Assembly (NCBI GenBank): GCA_963836005.1 | Contig: CAWIHS010000002.1 | Location: 372,001-436,000 of the forward strand | Direction: 5' to 3' | Source of the DNA: CAWIHS01 sp963836005 | GTDB lineage: Bacteria; Pseudomonadota; Gammaproteobacteria; GRL18 | DNA length: 64,000 nt | Part shown: positions 26,546-35,553 of the stretch, one piece after another | How the letters are laid out: each line of letters begins with the position of its first letter | How positions within the stretch are numbered: position 1 is the first letter of the stretch | Notes under the pieces: model-generated | What the model was told of the DNA's origin: nothing | The model's database searches: none | The model's input: the letters and a program-made list of their open reading frames with translations, nothing else | Position numbers and translations under genes: made by a program

Positions 26546-27553
26546 TCATTTTAAACTGTTTAATCCAACAAAACTGCCGTTATTTTCTTCTGCCAAATTT
26601 CTCATTAATGCAGCAAAACGCGCAACATTCATACCTGAAGATGGATCTCTGAATAACACCGGAAAACCTATCGCATTAATACGCACTCTGGTTTTATATA
26701 TTTTATCATTGGTAACTGTCGAATGATTCAAGCGTGACACTGTTTCAAGCAACGCCTGGATCGATCCACGAGAATAATCATCACCTAAAATATAGATAGC
26801 TATTTGTTTTCTTCCTTCATAAAAATGTTTTATCGCTGCAGTAATACCTTCTTCTGGACTGGAATTTGAAAAAGGAACCCAGCTAGCTAATCGTGCTAAT
26901 ATTGCCTTCCTGCGCGCCGGTGTGTCTGTTATCCATCGCCTCGCGTATTGAGAAAACATATATTCACCCATGTCGTTAAGAACTTGAATACCCTTAACTT
27001 CAGGGTGAATCTTTAAAATTTCCTGCATTTTTTTTCTCACCATCGGCCAGGCATATTTCTGCATTGAACCAGAAGTATCTATAACAAAAATGATATATTC
27101 ACTATCAACTGTGATACCGCCTATCGGGTTTTTAGAATGCATTTTTTTGCTGATTTTTAGTTGCTTCATTTGCTCGGATAAAGTTTGCTGTGCGGTTTCT
27201 AATTTTTCCTTAATTTTGCTCTGTACCACTGATTGTGCAATTATTTTCCTGCGTTTAGTCTCAAGACTGGATAAGCTTTGTTTAAGTTCTTCCAGATGAA
27301 GATTTTGTTTTTTGATTTCATTGCTGCTACTGTTCACAGCAGCGATTATTTTTTTTGTTTCCAGTTGCAGTAATTGAAGTCGTTCTACATGCTTATCCAA
27401 TATATTTTGTAGTTCTTTACCTGATAGTTGCTGCACCATCGGCTGCGTTATTTTACTAATCATCAGGAGTAAGATGATAGCTCCAAAGCCACAGGATATA
27501 ACATCCAGAAAGGATAAATTGAAAACTTCAATTTTTCTACGTTTTATCCTCAT
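26546..27553 (-). CDS. Membrane-anchored von Willebrand A protein (second of pair)
   Basis: 335 residues. A short basic cytoplasmic tip, then a single helix FNLSFLDVISCGFGAIILLL carrying Asp17, placed like the proton-binding Asp of ExbD/TolR. A periplasmic coiled coil (about 45-135) follows, then a VWA domain with the metal site DTSGSM (Asp159). It ends with TRVRINAIGFPVL and a helical tail. The start overlaps the stop of the first VWA gene by 4 bp. I infer that it pairs with the adjacent VWA protein as the second stator subunit of the ExbB-like channel. Confidence 0.88.
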   Translation of the reverse strand: MRIKRRKIEVFNLSFLDVISCGFGAIILLLMISKITQPMVQQLSGKELQNILDKHVERLQLLQLETKKIIAAVNSSSNEIKKQNLHLEELKQSLSSLETKRRKIIAQSVVQSKIKEKLETAQQTLSEQMKQLKISKKMHSKNPIGGITVDSEYIIFVIDTSGSMQKYAWPMVRKKMQEILKIHPEVKGIQVLNDMGEYMFSQYARRWITDTPARRKAILARLASWVPFSNSSPEEGITAAIKHFYEGRKQIAIYILGDDYSRGSIQALLETVSRLNHSTVTNDKIYKTRVRINAIGFPVLFRDPSSGMNVARFAALMRNLAEENNGSFVGLNSLK

Positions 27554-28644
27554 GGCCAGTCTGTAGCGGGCGTTAAAAACGAACCCCGTGTATCTACAGC
27601 AAGTTTCCAGTAGAGTACAGCCGCCATTGGATCGCCTTCCATCGGGTATAGTATGGTATTTACCGAGACACCTTCTGGTATCAGCTTGACAGCCTTAGTA
27701 AATAATTCTGCTCGCTCTGCACCTGTAACTTTAGTGATTCCTTTTGCGCTGCTTCCCTGAGTGGGTAATCCATCGGTGAGCAAAAACACATTATCTGCTG
27801 AAGGCTGCATTTTTTTAAGCAATTTAAAAGCCGCTTCAAGACTTGTCCCACCTGAAGGTATTTTACTATCCAGTTTTGTCATTAGCTTGTTCAGATTTAC
27901 TTTATTCTTAACCTTTAACCAGTTCAAACCATCTTCATCAAGCAAAGACTCGGCCTCAGTATTAAATGTTATGATTTGCAAATTGGAATCAAGTGCTAAA
28001 TTTGACACTAACCAATGTACCGTTTTTATTGCTCTTTGCCATTTTTTAGAATGACGTCTTTCAGACTCAGACATATTTCGACGACGGATAATATTCACTA
28101 TAGTAGTATCCAGCATGGAAGCAGATACATCGAGAAATATAACAATATGTTTTCCTCCCATATTCATCCCTGACAGATATTGACGCTGACCATCGCCCTG
28201 AAATTTGAGAACTTTATTTTCTGCTGATCTCGCTTCCTGTTCTGCAGACAGCTGTGAATTTTTTTCTGTTTGCTTCAGTTGCTGCTTTAAAGATTCGACT
28301 GTTTTCCGTTGAGCATTGCTATTGTCAAGTAACTGGCTGTTATTGTTATTTAGTGCCTTACTCCTGTTTAGGATACTGTCAATCTCTGTCTGTAATGCCT
28401 GAGATTCATTGTTGTTATTTTCTAATGATGTGATTAACTCCTGTTTATGTTTTTCTGCTGCTAGCAGTTGAATTTCCTTTTGTTTAATTTCTCTGTGTAA
28501 TACTTCAGTATATTGCCTGTTTTCAGCTTTGATACTGGAATGAATAATCAATACCAGCAGTACTACAGCTCCAAAACCACAAAACATAATATCAAGAAAT
28601 GATAAATTAAATAATACCAGCGGCGGACGTCGTCGTTTTGACAT
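27550..28644 (-). CDS. Membrane-anchored von Willebrand A protein (first of pair)
   Basis: 364 residues with the same plan as its neighbour: basic tip, helix LFNLSFLDIMFCGFGAVVLL with Asp18, long Gln/Asn/Lys coiled coil (about 40-145), then a VWA domain with a complete metal site (DVSAS at 172, GGTSLEAA, LLTDGLP). VWA domains bind protein ligands through a metal ion. The anchor helix resembles ExbD/TolR/MotB rather than a plain signal anchor. It lies 18 bp after the ExbB-like gene. Confidence 0.9.
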   Translation of the reverse strand: MSKRRRPPLVLFNLSFLDIMFCGFGAVVLLVLIIHSSIKAENRQYTEVLHREIKQKEIQLLAAEKHKQELITSLENNNNESQALQTEIDSILNRSKALNNNNSQLLDNSNAQRKTVESLKQQLKQTEKNSQLSAEQEARSAENKVLKFQGDGQRQYLSGMNMGGKHIVIFLDVSASMLDTTIVNIIRRRNMSESERRHSKKWQRAIKTVHWLVSNLALDSNLQIITFNTEAESLLDEDGLNWLKVKNKVNLNKLMTKLDSKIPSGGTSLEAAFKLLKKMQPSADNVFLLTDGLPTQGSSAKGITKVTGAERAELFTKAVKLIPEGVSVNTILYPMEGDPMAAVLYWKLAVDTRGSFLTPATDWP

Positions 28645-28662
28645 TATTGATTAACTGCCGGG

Positions 28663-29499
28663 TTAATTATTCAAAGGAATTTTGAGGCGTGAAATCAATT
28701 CTTTATCACATTCTGCTTCGGTATCAAGTACTAGCCGCTCCTGCATTAATTGTAATTGATGAATAAAAAACATCAGCACAATCGAGATCACCAGGGCAAT
28801 AAAGGTTGAATTAAATGCTACTCCCAACGACTGGGTAACACCGCTTATATCTCCTTCCATGGCCCTGTTGGCCTGTGCAAGAGCATCGCCTATACCTCTT
28901 ACAGTACCTATGAAACCTACTGAGGGAATCGCCCAGGCTATATAACGTATAATTGACAACTCTGATTCCAGACGATCGGCTTCAGACTCACATACATCTC
29001 TAACAGCATTAGCCGCATCATGAACATTCTGAGTAGCCGCAAAGCGCTGTATGGAAATTTTAAGAGCTTTGGGCAAAAGAAACCGCGTTTCATTCTGTGG
29101 TAGTTTATTTATCCTGTTAATCAGTTCGTTACTATCTTCAGGACCAATAGGCAAACCATAGGGTAACTGTAAAATATCCTGATTCAGCTGATTTTTCTGC
29201 TGCCAGATAGAAACGCCTTTATAGGCCATTATTGACAGGGCCCATAGCATTAGAATAAAACAGGTTTCCTGCTCATAATCACGAACGACCACATAAAAAT
29301 TTCTTTTTTCTATATAATGACTATCCTGTTTCATCTGCTGCTGTTGTTGCTGTAAATGCATATCTGCTTCTGGGCGGATGATTGATACATAAACTGCATG
29401 AATGATGATAAAAGCAATGAGTAATGAAAATATCTGATATATAAATTCTTTAGGTAACTGGTTATAAGTATTTAAATTATTTTGTTTTTCTAACGGCAT
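28663..29499 (-). CDS. MotA/TolQ/ExbB-type proton channel protein
   Basis: 278 residues. Membrane helices at about 19-38, 82-98, 190-210 and 225-250. The family core is in the last two: WAIPSVGFIGTVRGIGDAL and GVAFNSTFIALVISIVLMFF, the latter with the Thr/Ser-rich pore face of ExbB/TolQ. This family conducts protons or sodium with an ExbD/TolR/MotB partner. No ExbD or TolR gene is present; the two VWA proteins downstream carry the matching helix instead. Confidence 0.9.
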   Translation of the reverse strand: MPLEKQNNLNTYNQLPKEFIYQIFSLLIAFIIIHAVYVSIIRPEADMHLQQQQQQMKQDSHYIEKRNFYVVVRDYEQETCFILMLWALSIMAYKGVSIWQQKNQLNQDILQLPYGLPIGPEDSNELINRINKLPQNETRFLLPKALKISIQRFAATQNVHDAANAVRDVCESEADRLESELSIIRYIAWAIPSVGFIGTVRGIGDALAQANRAMEGDISGVTQSLGVAFNSTFIALVISIVLMFFIHQLQLMQERLVLDTEAECDKELISRLKIPLNN

Positions 29500-29519
29500 A
29501 AGATTATTTATCCTCTTGT

Positions 29520-29786
29520 TTAAATATCTACCGGAAAAGCAATAACCGAATCCGCATTAATTTTTTCACTGGGGACAAATACATCAGGCCATGTTCTGTT
29601 GTTTTTTATAGCGTTCTGATCGTTACTTTTTTTCTTCATGGACAGATTATTTATGTGTTTATCTTTCTCTATCATCTGTTCTGATGAACTCATATTTTGT
29701 TTATCTTCTGCACAATATGCCACAGTGGGTAATAGCTCTGTACTGCAAATAAATAATAGTGTGGAAATAGTTATTTTATTTTTCAT
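29520..29786 (-). CDS. Small exported protein of the VWA/ExbB gene cluster
   Basis: 88 residues: signal peptide (ISTLLFICSTELLPTVAYCAED), a low-complexity Lys/Asn/Ser stretch and an ordered C-terminal tail WPDVFVPSEKINADSVIAF. The start overlaps the stop of the giant PEGA/FGE gene by 4 bp. Family not recognised. The tail, more hydrophobic than the rest, may be what binds another component. Confidence 0.72.
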   Translation of the reverse strand: MKNKITISTLLFICSTELLPTVAYCAEDKQNMSSSEQMIEKDKHINNLSMKKKSNDQNAIKNNRTWPDVFVPSEKINADSVIAFPVDI

Positions 29787-32308
29787 GGCGCATATCTTGC
29801 AATTCTGAAACCAACATCATCATGCTTACTCAGGCTGTAGGTCCGATAGGCTAAACGTAATTCTGTTTTTGCAGCATTACGCCAACTGGAATCACGTATC
29901 ACGTGATGTCTGCCTTTTTCAGGCCCGCGTGGGTCAATAAACACAGCATCTGAACTATTCAGATTGGAACCTGCAGTATAATAATCATGACACCACTCTC
30001 GTACATTACCACCCATATCATATATACCCGCAGCATTTCTGGAAAATGTTCCAACGGGTGCACTTACAATATAATTATCATTATATCCTTTAATTATTGG
30101 TGATAAATATGTACGTGCTGATTCATCAGCAAAATTACCGCTGATATTAACAGGAGGATAACCCCCAGCCCATGGATAACGCCTGGCCTTCTTATTTTGA
30201 TAAACTCGCCCAGCATAAGCCCATTCTGATTCAAAAGGCAGGCGGTAACCATCATTAATTTTACCTTTACTGGAAGTATTCGACGCCTTCATTATTCCAT
30301 CGATTTCCTGGTAGTAGGGTTCAAGACCTTCCTTCTGACTCAACCAGTTACAAAACCGTGCTGCCTGGTCCCAGCTGACATTCACTACTGGCTGCATGTC
30401 ATGATCCAGAGACTGTGATGCAGCATTGCCTGAGTTGTGTGAAGCGTTGTATGTTCTATATTGTTTATTACTGATTTCTTTTTCTGATAAGTAAAAATTT
30501 TGAGTTATATTTATTTTCTTCATTTTTTCATTGGAGCGTCTTCCCATTTCATTGCGCGAAGAACCCATAAAAAATTCCCCGCCTTTGATTGGTATCATCA
30601 TATTTCCACTTACTGTTGTATATCGAGAATCACTGTTTTGTGCAGACATTTTCTGTTTAACAGCATGATTCGGAGTGTTGCTTTTTGATTTAGATGTCAC
30701 AGGCTGTAAAACAATATCCAATTTTTGACTAAATTTTTTATTGGGAAAAATATTTAACGTTCTGGAAATATAACCAGGCGCTCTTGCTTCTACTGTATGT
30801 TGCCTTGTATTCATTTTAAACCGACCGCTGTTTTTACTTTGCCTTTGATTATCTATATATAAGACAGTATCAGCAGGAATAGTATTAATAAATACATTAC
30901 TCAGTTCAGCTTTTAAATTTACCTCTATCGTTTTCTCTTGATCAGGTTGTAGCTTGACTATTATCTCTTCATCCATATAACCTGCAGCACTAATAGTAAT
31001 TGTATGCTGCTTATCAGAATCTATCATGAAACGATTTTTTTCATTTTCCTGAAACTGTCCATCAATAAAAACCATAATGTCATCAGCTATCGTGTTGATG
31101 CTGATATAAGCATCAGCAGGTTCAAGTATGATTGGCGGCCACTCTACGATTTCATCTGCTTTAATGGCTAATTCTTTTTGCACAGTCCGGAAATGCTCTT
31201 TATTTATTGTTATCCTGTACTGTCCTGAGAGAAGCTTTATAGCAGCAGGTGAAATTGATTCTATTACAGTAGAGTTTAGATTGCTCTGCTTAGCAGTTTT
31301 CTTTTTTGCAATGATCACAGCACTAACGGGTATTGTTTCAACCTTTAAAACACCCCAATCAGGCTGAAATTCAATATCTAAAATTTGTTCCCGACCCAGA
31401 CCTTCTATAGATATAGTTTCACTAATTTCTTTATAATCTTTCTGTCTGATCTGAATCTCATGCTCTCCAGGTGCTAGAAATATATATTGTGCAGGGTTTC
31501 CTGTGTATTGCTGGCCATCAATAACTATTTCTGTTTTATTCGGTGACTTTATTTGATCAATGGAAGGATAAAAGTTAATTTTTAATTTTCCCGGAAGTTT
31601 TTCCAGCTTTAACTGAAAAATATTTTCTTTATTAGATACCAGTACTTTTTGTTGCCTGGATTTATACCCCTGTTTATTTATTTCTAAATTATACTCTCCA
31701 GGCATAGCCAGAAATCGTCCTGCCAGTTCAAACGGAGGTGGAAAACCTGAGAGTTTTATCCGGTCTGCTTCTGGAAATACTTTTATTTCAACGCTTTTTG
31801 CCATCAGTAAATAGCCAGCAATTAATAAAAGTAAAAATAACAGGCTGTAGATGAAATATTTTATATACCGATATTGAACCGTTTTAATCTCTCTAACAGA
31901 GTCGTTTAGCGTTGATGTCTGAGGAATAACCTTTGGATGATATTCTGACAAATAGCTTTTATTATCCTGGTTTGGGTCCTCTAATCCGTTTTCAGGTATT
32001 TCCTGTACAATGATTTCAACTCTATCAGATGAAATTTTATAGCGTAGAAAATATTTTTCTAATCGTGTAATATCTCCGGATTTAATCCATTGAGATGTAT
32101 TTAAAATTTTATCATTATGAAATATCACTGAATCACTATCTGCAGGCTGAATAAATAAATGACCCTCTGATTCAGCAATAAAGGCCATCCTTCTTTTTTC
32201 ATTAACTTTAATATTTGCTGATGATTCTGATCCAATGATCATCGGCAGATCTTTTGACTGATATTCTACCAGGCCATTATTATCAATAATATGATAGAAA
32301 CGGTTCAT
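29783..32308 (-). CDS. FHA-like / TM / PEGA-repeat / FGE-fold membrane protein
   Basis: 841 residues. A cytoplasmic N-terminal domain of about 105 residues looks FHA-like (LPMIIGSESSANIKVNEKRR). One helix follows (YFIYSLLFLLLLIAGYLLMA, about 150-170), then several PEGA-type repeats (for example EPADAYISINTIADDIMVFI, NVFINTIPADTVLYID), and last an FGE/sulfatase-modifying fold (about 575-841: IPIKGGEFFMGSS, YRLPFESEWAYAGR, IYDMGGNVREWCHDYY, FRIARY). Where true formylglycine-generating enzymes have catalytic cysteines, this protein reads RDSSWRNAAKTELRLAYR, so it is probably a binding or scaffold domain. Its start overlaps the upstream gene by 4 bp. Confidence 0.88.
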   Translation of the reverse strand: MNRFYHIIDNNGLVEYQSKDLPMIIGSESSANIKVNEKRRMAFIAESEGHLFIQPADSDSVIFHNDKILNTSQWIKSGDITRLEKYFLRYKISSDRVEIIVQEIPENGLEDPNQDNKSYLSEYHPKVIPQTSTLNDSVREIKTVQYRYIKYFIYSLLFLLLLIAGYLLMAKSVEIKVFPEADRIKLSGFPPPFELAGRFLAMPGEYNLEINKQGYKSRQQKVLVSNKENIFQLKLEKLPGKLKINFYPSIDQIKSPNKTEIVIDGQQYTGNPAQYIFLAPGEHEIQIRQKDYKEISETISIEGLGREQILDIEFQPDWGVLKVETIPVSAVIIAKKKTAKQSNLNSTVIESISPAAIKLLSGQYRITINKEHFRTVQKELAIKADEIVEWPPIILEPADAYISINTIADDIMVFIDGQFQENEKNRFMIDSDKQHTITISAAGYMDEEIIVKLQPDQEKTIEVNLKAELSNVFINTIPADTVLYIDNQRQSKNSGRFKMNTRQHTVEARAPGYISRTLNIFPNKKFSQKLDIVLQPVTSKSKSNTPNHAVKQKMSAQNSDSRYTTVSGNMMIPIKGGEFFMGSSRNEMGRRSNEKMKKINITQNFYLSEKEISNKQYRTYNASHNSGNAASQSLDHDMQPVVNVSWDQAARFCNWLSQKEGLEPYYQEIDGIMKASNTSSKGKINDGYRLPFESEWAYAGRVYQNKKARRYPWAGGYPPVNISGNFADESARTYLSPIIKGYNDNYIVSAPVGTFSRNAAGIYDMGGNVREWCHDYYTAGSNLNSSDAVFIDPRGPEKGRHHVIRDSSWRNAAKTELRLAYRTYSLSKHDDVGFRIARYAP

Positions 32309-33783
32309 ATTAAATCTCTGCAGATGACACTAAAATATGGATTAGTATCCTTAGCATGAATCTGTATATTTAAGCGCACATCCCGGTACCCAGGACGAGT
32401 GCCAACAATAGTATATTTACCAGGTTTAACACGCAGTGTTTTATCTTTAAACTGACCCAATTTACCTATTTTATAAACTTCAATATTTGTTTCATTATCC
32501 GAGATCAAATGCATCGATATTTCAATTGCTGAAATTGCAATTAATTCACTTGCTTCAGATAGTTTATTTCTTAAAATTTTATGTTCTGGATTATTTACTG
32601 TATATTCTTTGATGAAGCTTATTCTGCGAATAGTATTTTCACGTATATGATCAGATTGTAATTTTTCAGGATTTCCTATGATACGATCGAGTTGATTATG
32701 CCATTCATTTACGCGCATAGCATTTCGTTTACCTTGTATAGCAAATATAGCGTTAGGTTCAATAGCTAATATTTTATTATACACATCAATAACTGCAGAC
32801 CATTGTTCATGTTTTTCCTTTCTGTCTACACTTTGTTTGAGAGCTGTAATACGATAATTTTCTTCTTCACGATTAATCCTGTTTTTCAATTCTTTAACAG
32901 TAGAGTTTTCTGCATCTAAATTTTGTGCCTTAAGCAGAAATTGTCTGGCAGCAATAAATTTATTCTCCTGTAAATTTTTCATACTACTGGAAATATGTTG
33001 TTGAAAAATTAACCGGTTTCTTTTATTTTCTATTTCTGATTTTAATTCAGTTACTGGTGAAAATGTTTGATTTAAGCGCATTGCTTTATCAAGCAACTGT
33101 ATTACTTCATTGTATACTTGAATACTTTTTTCATCTGGCTGAATTAATAGATCTTCTGCATTAGTATACAAATCAATAATTGTTTTCAAAGTCTCACTCT
33201 GCTTTAATCCATCTAATCCCCGTTGGTTTTTCTTATCTATCAACAGTGATTTAGCGTATAGCTGTTTGGCGTTTTCCCAATCACCTGTCTGTAAGTCGCT
33301 GTCTGCTTGATCAAGCAGATTTTTCAATACAGTAGATTTTGATAGTTTGATATCTTCAATTATTTTAATCGCGTTTACATAATTTTTCTTCGCAAGTGTA
33401 AATTCCTTTTTTCTGAAATTTATCTCACCTGAATCTGCTTCACTTTCAGCATGTTCTATATCTTTTGCAGCCCAGCGGGCAAAGTCTTGCTGTTTAGCCT
33501 GTCGATCCAGTATCTGCCATTGTTCAATAAGCTTTTCTAGCTCAGCAAATTCAACTTTTTCAACTACAGCTGGATATGAATATCCAGCTTGCTGTGTACT
33601 GTTATTGTTTAGTTGATCAGATTTAAGAATGAGGAAGAAAATGATAAGCAGCAAAATAAAAACTATGACTGCCAGCAGCATGATCAATCGTGACTGGTTA
33701 TTTTTGCTGCTTTTTCTCCCATAACTTGTTGAGCCAGGGGGTATCATTTCTGGGAGTTTACTATCTAGAGAATTATTCTTCAT
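32305..33783 (-). CDS. TPR-like membrane protein with C-terminal PEGA domain
   Basis: 492 residues. Short cytoplasmic N-terminus, one helix (LIMLLAVIVFILLLIIFFLI, about 32-52), then a long helical region with TPR-like units (FTLAKKNYVNAIKIIED, WENAKQLYAKSLLIDKKN, WSAVIDVYNKILAIEPN) and a C-terminal PEGA-like domain (LRVKPGKYTIVGTRPGYRDV). Probably periplasmic and part of the same complex as the PEGA/FGE protein, whose gene it overlaps by 4 bp. Confidence 0.82.
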   Translation of the reverse strand: MKNNSLDSKLPEMIPPGSTSYGRKSSKNNQSRLIMLLAVIVFILLLIIFFLILKSDQLNNNSTQQAGYSYPAVVEKVEFAELEKLIEQWQILDRQAKQQDFARWAAKDIEHAESEADSGEINFRKKEFTLAKKNYVNAIKIIEDIKLSKSTVLKNLLDQADSDLQTGDWENAKQLYAKSLLIDKKNQRGLDGLKQSETLKTIIDLYTNAEDLLIQPDEKSIQVYNEVIQLLDKAMRLNQTFSPVTELKSEIENKRNRLIFQQHISSSMKNLQENKFIAARQFLLKAQNLDAENSTVKELKNRINREEENYRITALKQSVDRKEKHEQWSAVIDVYNKILAIEPNAIFAIQGKRNAMRVNEWHNQLDRIIGNPEKLQSDHIRENTIRRISFIKEYTVNNPEHKILRNKLSEASELIAISAIEISMHLISDNETNIEVYKIGKLGQFKDKTLRVKPGKYTIVGTRPGYRDVRLNIQIHAKDTNPYFSVICRDLI

Positions 33784-33835
33784 AACATCATTATGACAGC
33801 ATGTGTAATTATCCAGCTCATTTAATTTGTTTTCT

Positions 33836-33977
33836 TAGGTTAGTTATTAAGCAAAAATGTTCATCGAGAATTGGGTATTTGTTGTCACATAGACGTGGAA
33901 ATGCAGGTAATGACTCCATGCTGATACACCAGATAATGGACATTCAGTGCAAAATCTTAAATACACTGAGTAATTAC
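33836..33977. repeat. Decayed MITE copy
   Basis: The right end reads TTAAATACACTGAGTAATTAC, matching the family end at about 15 of 18 bases, and AAAATCTTAAATAC continues the match inward. The left end is diverged, so its limit is approximate. It lies between two genes of the VWA/ExbB cluster. Confidence 0.4.
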
Positions 33978-34055
33978 ATTCAATCCATCAATAACCTGAA
34001 GAGAAAAATTTGCCTGTTGTAGAGCTAAAAACAGATTGTTTTTGCATATTAATTT

Positions 34056-35249
34056 TCAATAGCCCGTTTCTTGTTTATAAATATCTTTAAGAATTTGGCG
34101 CCACTTTCCATATTGCTCTTTTGCGGTACCTGTTAATCTGACGCTTTCCCCCTTTACATCAACTACCAGCGGTTCAGCATCTGAAGCAAAGGATTCGCCA
34201 AGTTCTTCTATTGCTTCTTTATTAATATTGGTTTCATTACCTGTTTTTATTCCCTCATATACTGCGTAAGCGCCTCCTGCAACCATAATACTGCGAAGCG
34301 CCGATGTTTGATAACGTATATCACTATTATTTGAAGCTCCTAATGCAATCGCTCCGATAATTGCCGCGGTGCCAATAATTTTTTGAGCGAGTGCTTTCCT
34401 TTCTATACCTCGAATAATTTGCAATTCTTCACTTCTGTATCTCCGCCAGCTATCATAAGAGTCCCATACGTCAGCATAATATCCATCATAGTAATTATTT
34501 AAAGTGTCTAGCAACATTTCATGTCGTACCTGTATCGATTTTAATCTTTTTATCATCGGATCATTAGCTGCAGGAAGACGTATTATTGCATATTGACCTT
34601 TGCTATTTGTGGATAAATAACTGCTATAAATCTCCGGTGCCATTTCAATGGCGAAACGTAAATCAGCTGTTTCCTGGATCTGCAGCAACTCCCTGGCAGT
34701 CAGTTTTTTTCTATATTTAATCAGATCATTAGAAATTTCATAATATAAATTCTGGAACAAATCCTTTTTCTCTGGTTCTGTTTTACCTTGCTCGTCATAT
34801 TGAACAGTTTCTTTATAGGTCTTGCTATACCACTCTTTATTTGTAGCATCAGTTACATGGATTTTCAGTGAAATACTTTCTCCGTCCGAATTTTCAATTT
34901 TACCGTTAATCGTAATATCGCTGCCTTTATTTTCATCAGGTGCCAAATGAACCACTCCCCAGTAACCTGATTGCTGGAGCGTATATTTTAACTGAATAGG
35001 GATATATCGTGCTTCCGCCTGTCTTATTTTATCTGACAAACCTCTTTGTTTATTTTTATTTTCCGGAAGTTCTCCAGGATCAAAAATGATTATAGATATA
35101 TCAAGTAATTCATCATCCTGCATTTCTCTTTCTGCAATAATAAGCGTAACATTATCATCAACTCTTGTACCTGATATACTTGAACAGCCGCCAGAACCTA
35201 GCAGGATAAAAATTATAAAAAATGTATAACTTTGCTTTATTTTATTCAT
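34056..35249 (-). CDS. Large lipoprotein of the VWA/ExbB gene cluster
   Basis: 397 residues. Lipobox LLGSGGC, with the acylated Cys near residue 22. The N-terminal half (DKIRQAEARYIPIQLKYTLQ, SGYWGVVHLAP, SDITINGKIENSDGESISLK) is a CsgG/LpoB-like alpha/beta pattern by eye. After about residue 285 there is a hydrophobic Ala/Gly-rich stretch (KIIGTAAIIGAIALGASN), unusual in a lipoprotein, and a helical C-terminus. Role unknown; likely the outer-membrane end of the complex. It lies 272 bp upstream of the TPR/PEGA gene. Confidence 0.8.
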   Translation of the reverse strand: MNKIKQSYTFFIIFILLGSGGCSSISGTRVDDNVTLIIAEREMQDDELLDISIIIFDPGELPENKNKQRGLSDKIRQAEARYIPIQLKYTLQQSGYWGVVHLAPDENKGSDITINGKIENSDGESISLKIHVTDATNKEWYSKTYKETVQYDEQGKTEPEKKDLFQNLYYEISNDLIKYRKKLTARELLQIQETADLRFAIEMAPEIYSSYLSTNSKGQYAIIRLPAANDPMIKRLKSIQVRHEMLLDTLNNYYDGYYADVWDSYDSWRRYRSEELQIIRGIERKALAQKIIGTAAIIGAIALGASNNSDIRYQTSALRSIMVAGGAYAVYEGIKTGNETNINKEAIEELGESFASDAEPLVVDVKGESVRLTGTAKEQYGKWRQILKDIYKQETGY

Positions 35250-35295
35250 TATTGTATTACTATATAACTATATTATTTTACATTAACTATAAGCC

Positions 35296-35366
35296 TAACT
35301 ACTCAGCGTATCTGGAATAAATACCTGACAAGCGAGAACGATCTTATAGATACGCTGAGTAGTTAC
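35296..35366. repeat. Short internally deleted MITE copy
   Basis: 71 bp. The perfect ends TAACTACTCAGCGTATCT and AGATACGCTGAGTAGTTA flank a short middle (ATACCTGACAAGCGAGAACG) that is otherwise found just inside one end of the full copy at 39703. It is therefore a full element that has lost its core. It sits upstream of the large lipoprotein gene. Confidence 0.8.
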
Positions 35367-35553
35367 CTATAAAATTTAATAACGTAGATAATATACCTAT
35401 TTCACTCAGTCGACAAAAATTAGTACTGGATAATTACATTGATTCGTCTGGTTTAAAAGTACCAACACACCCCTATTCCTTGAAGATATATATTACCTAT
35501 CTATGCCGAGTATTAAATTTTATAATAGCGCCATTTAAGGCATTGATTAGTTT

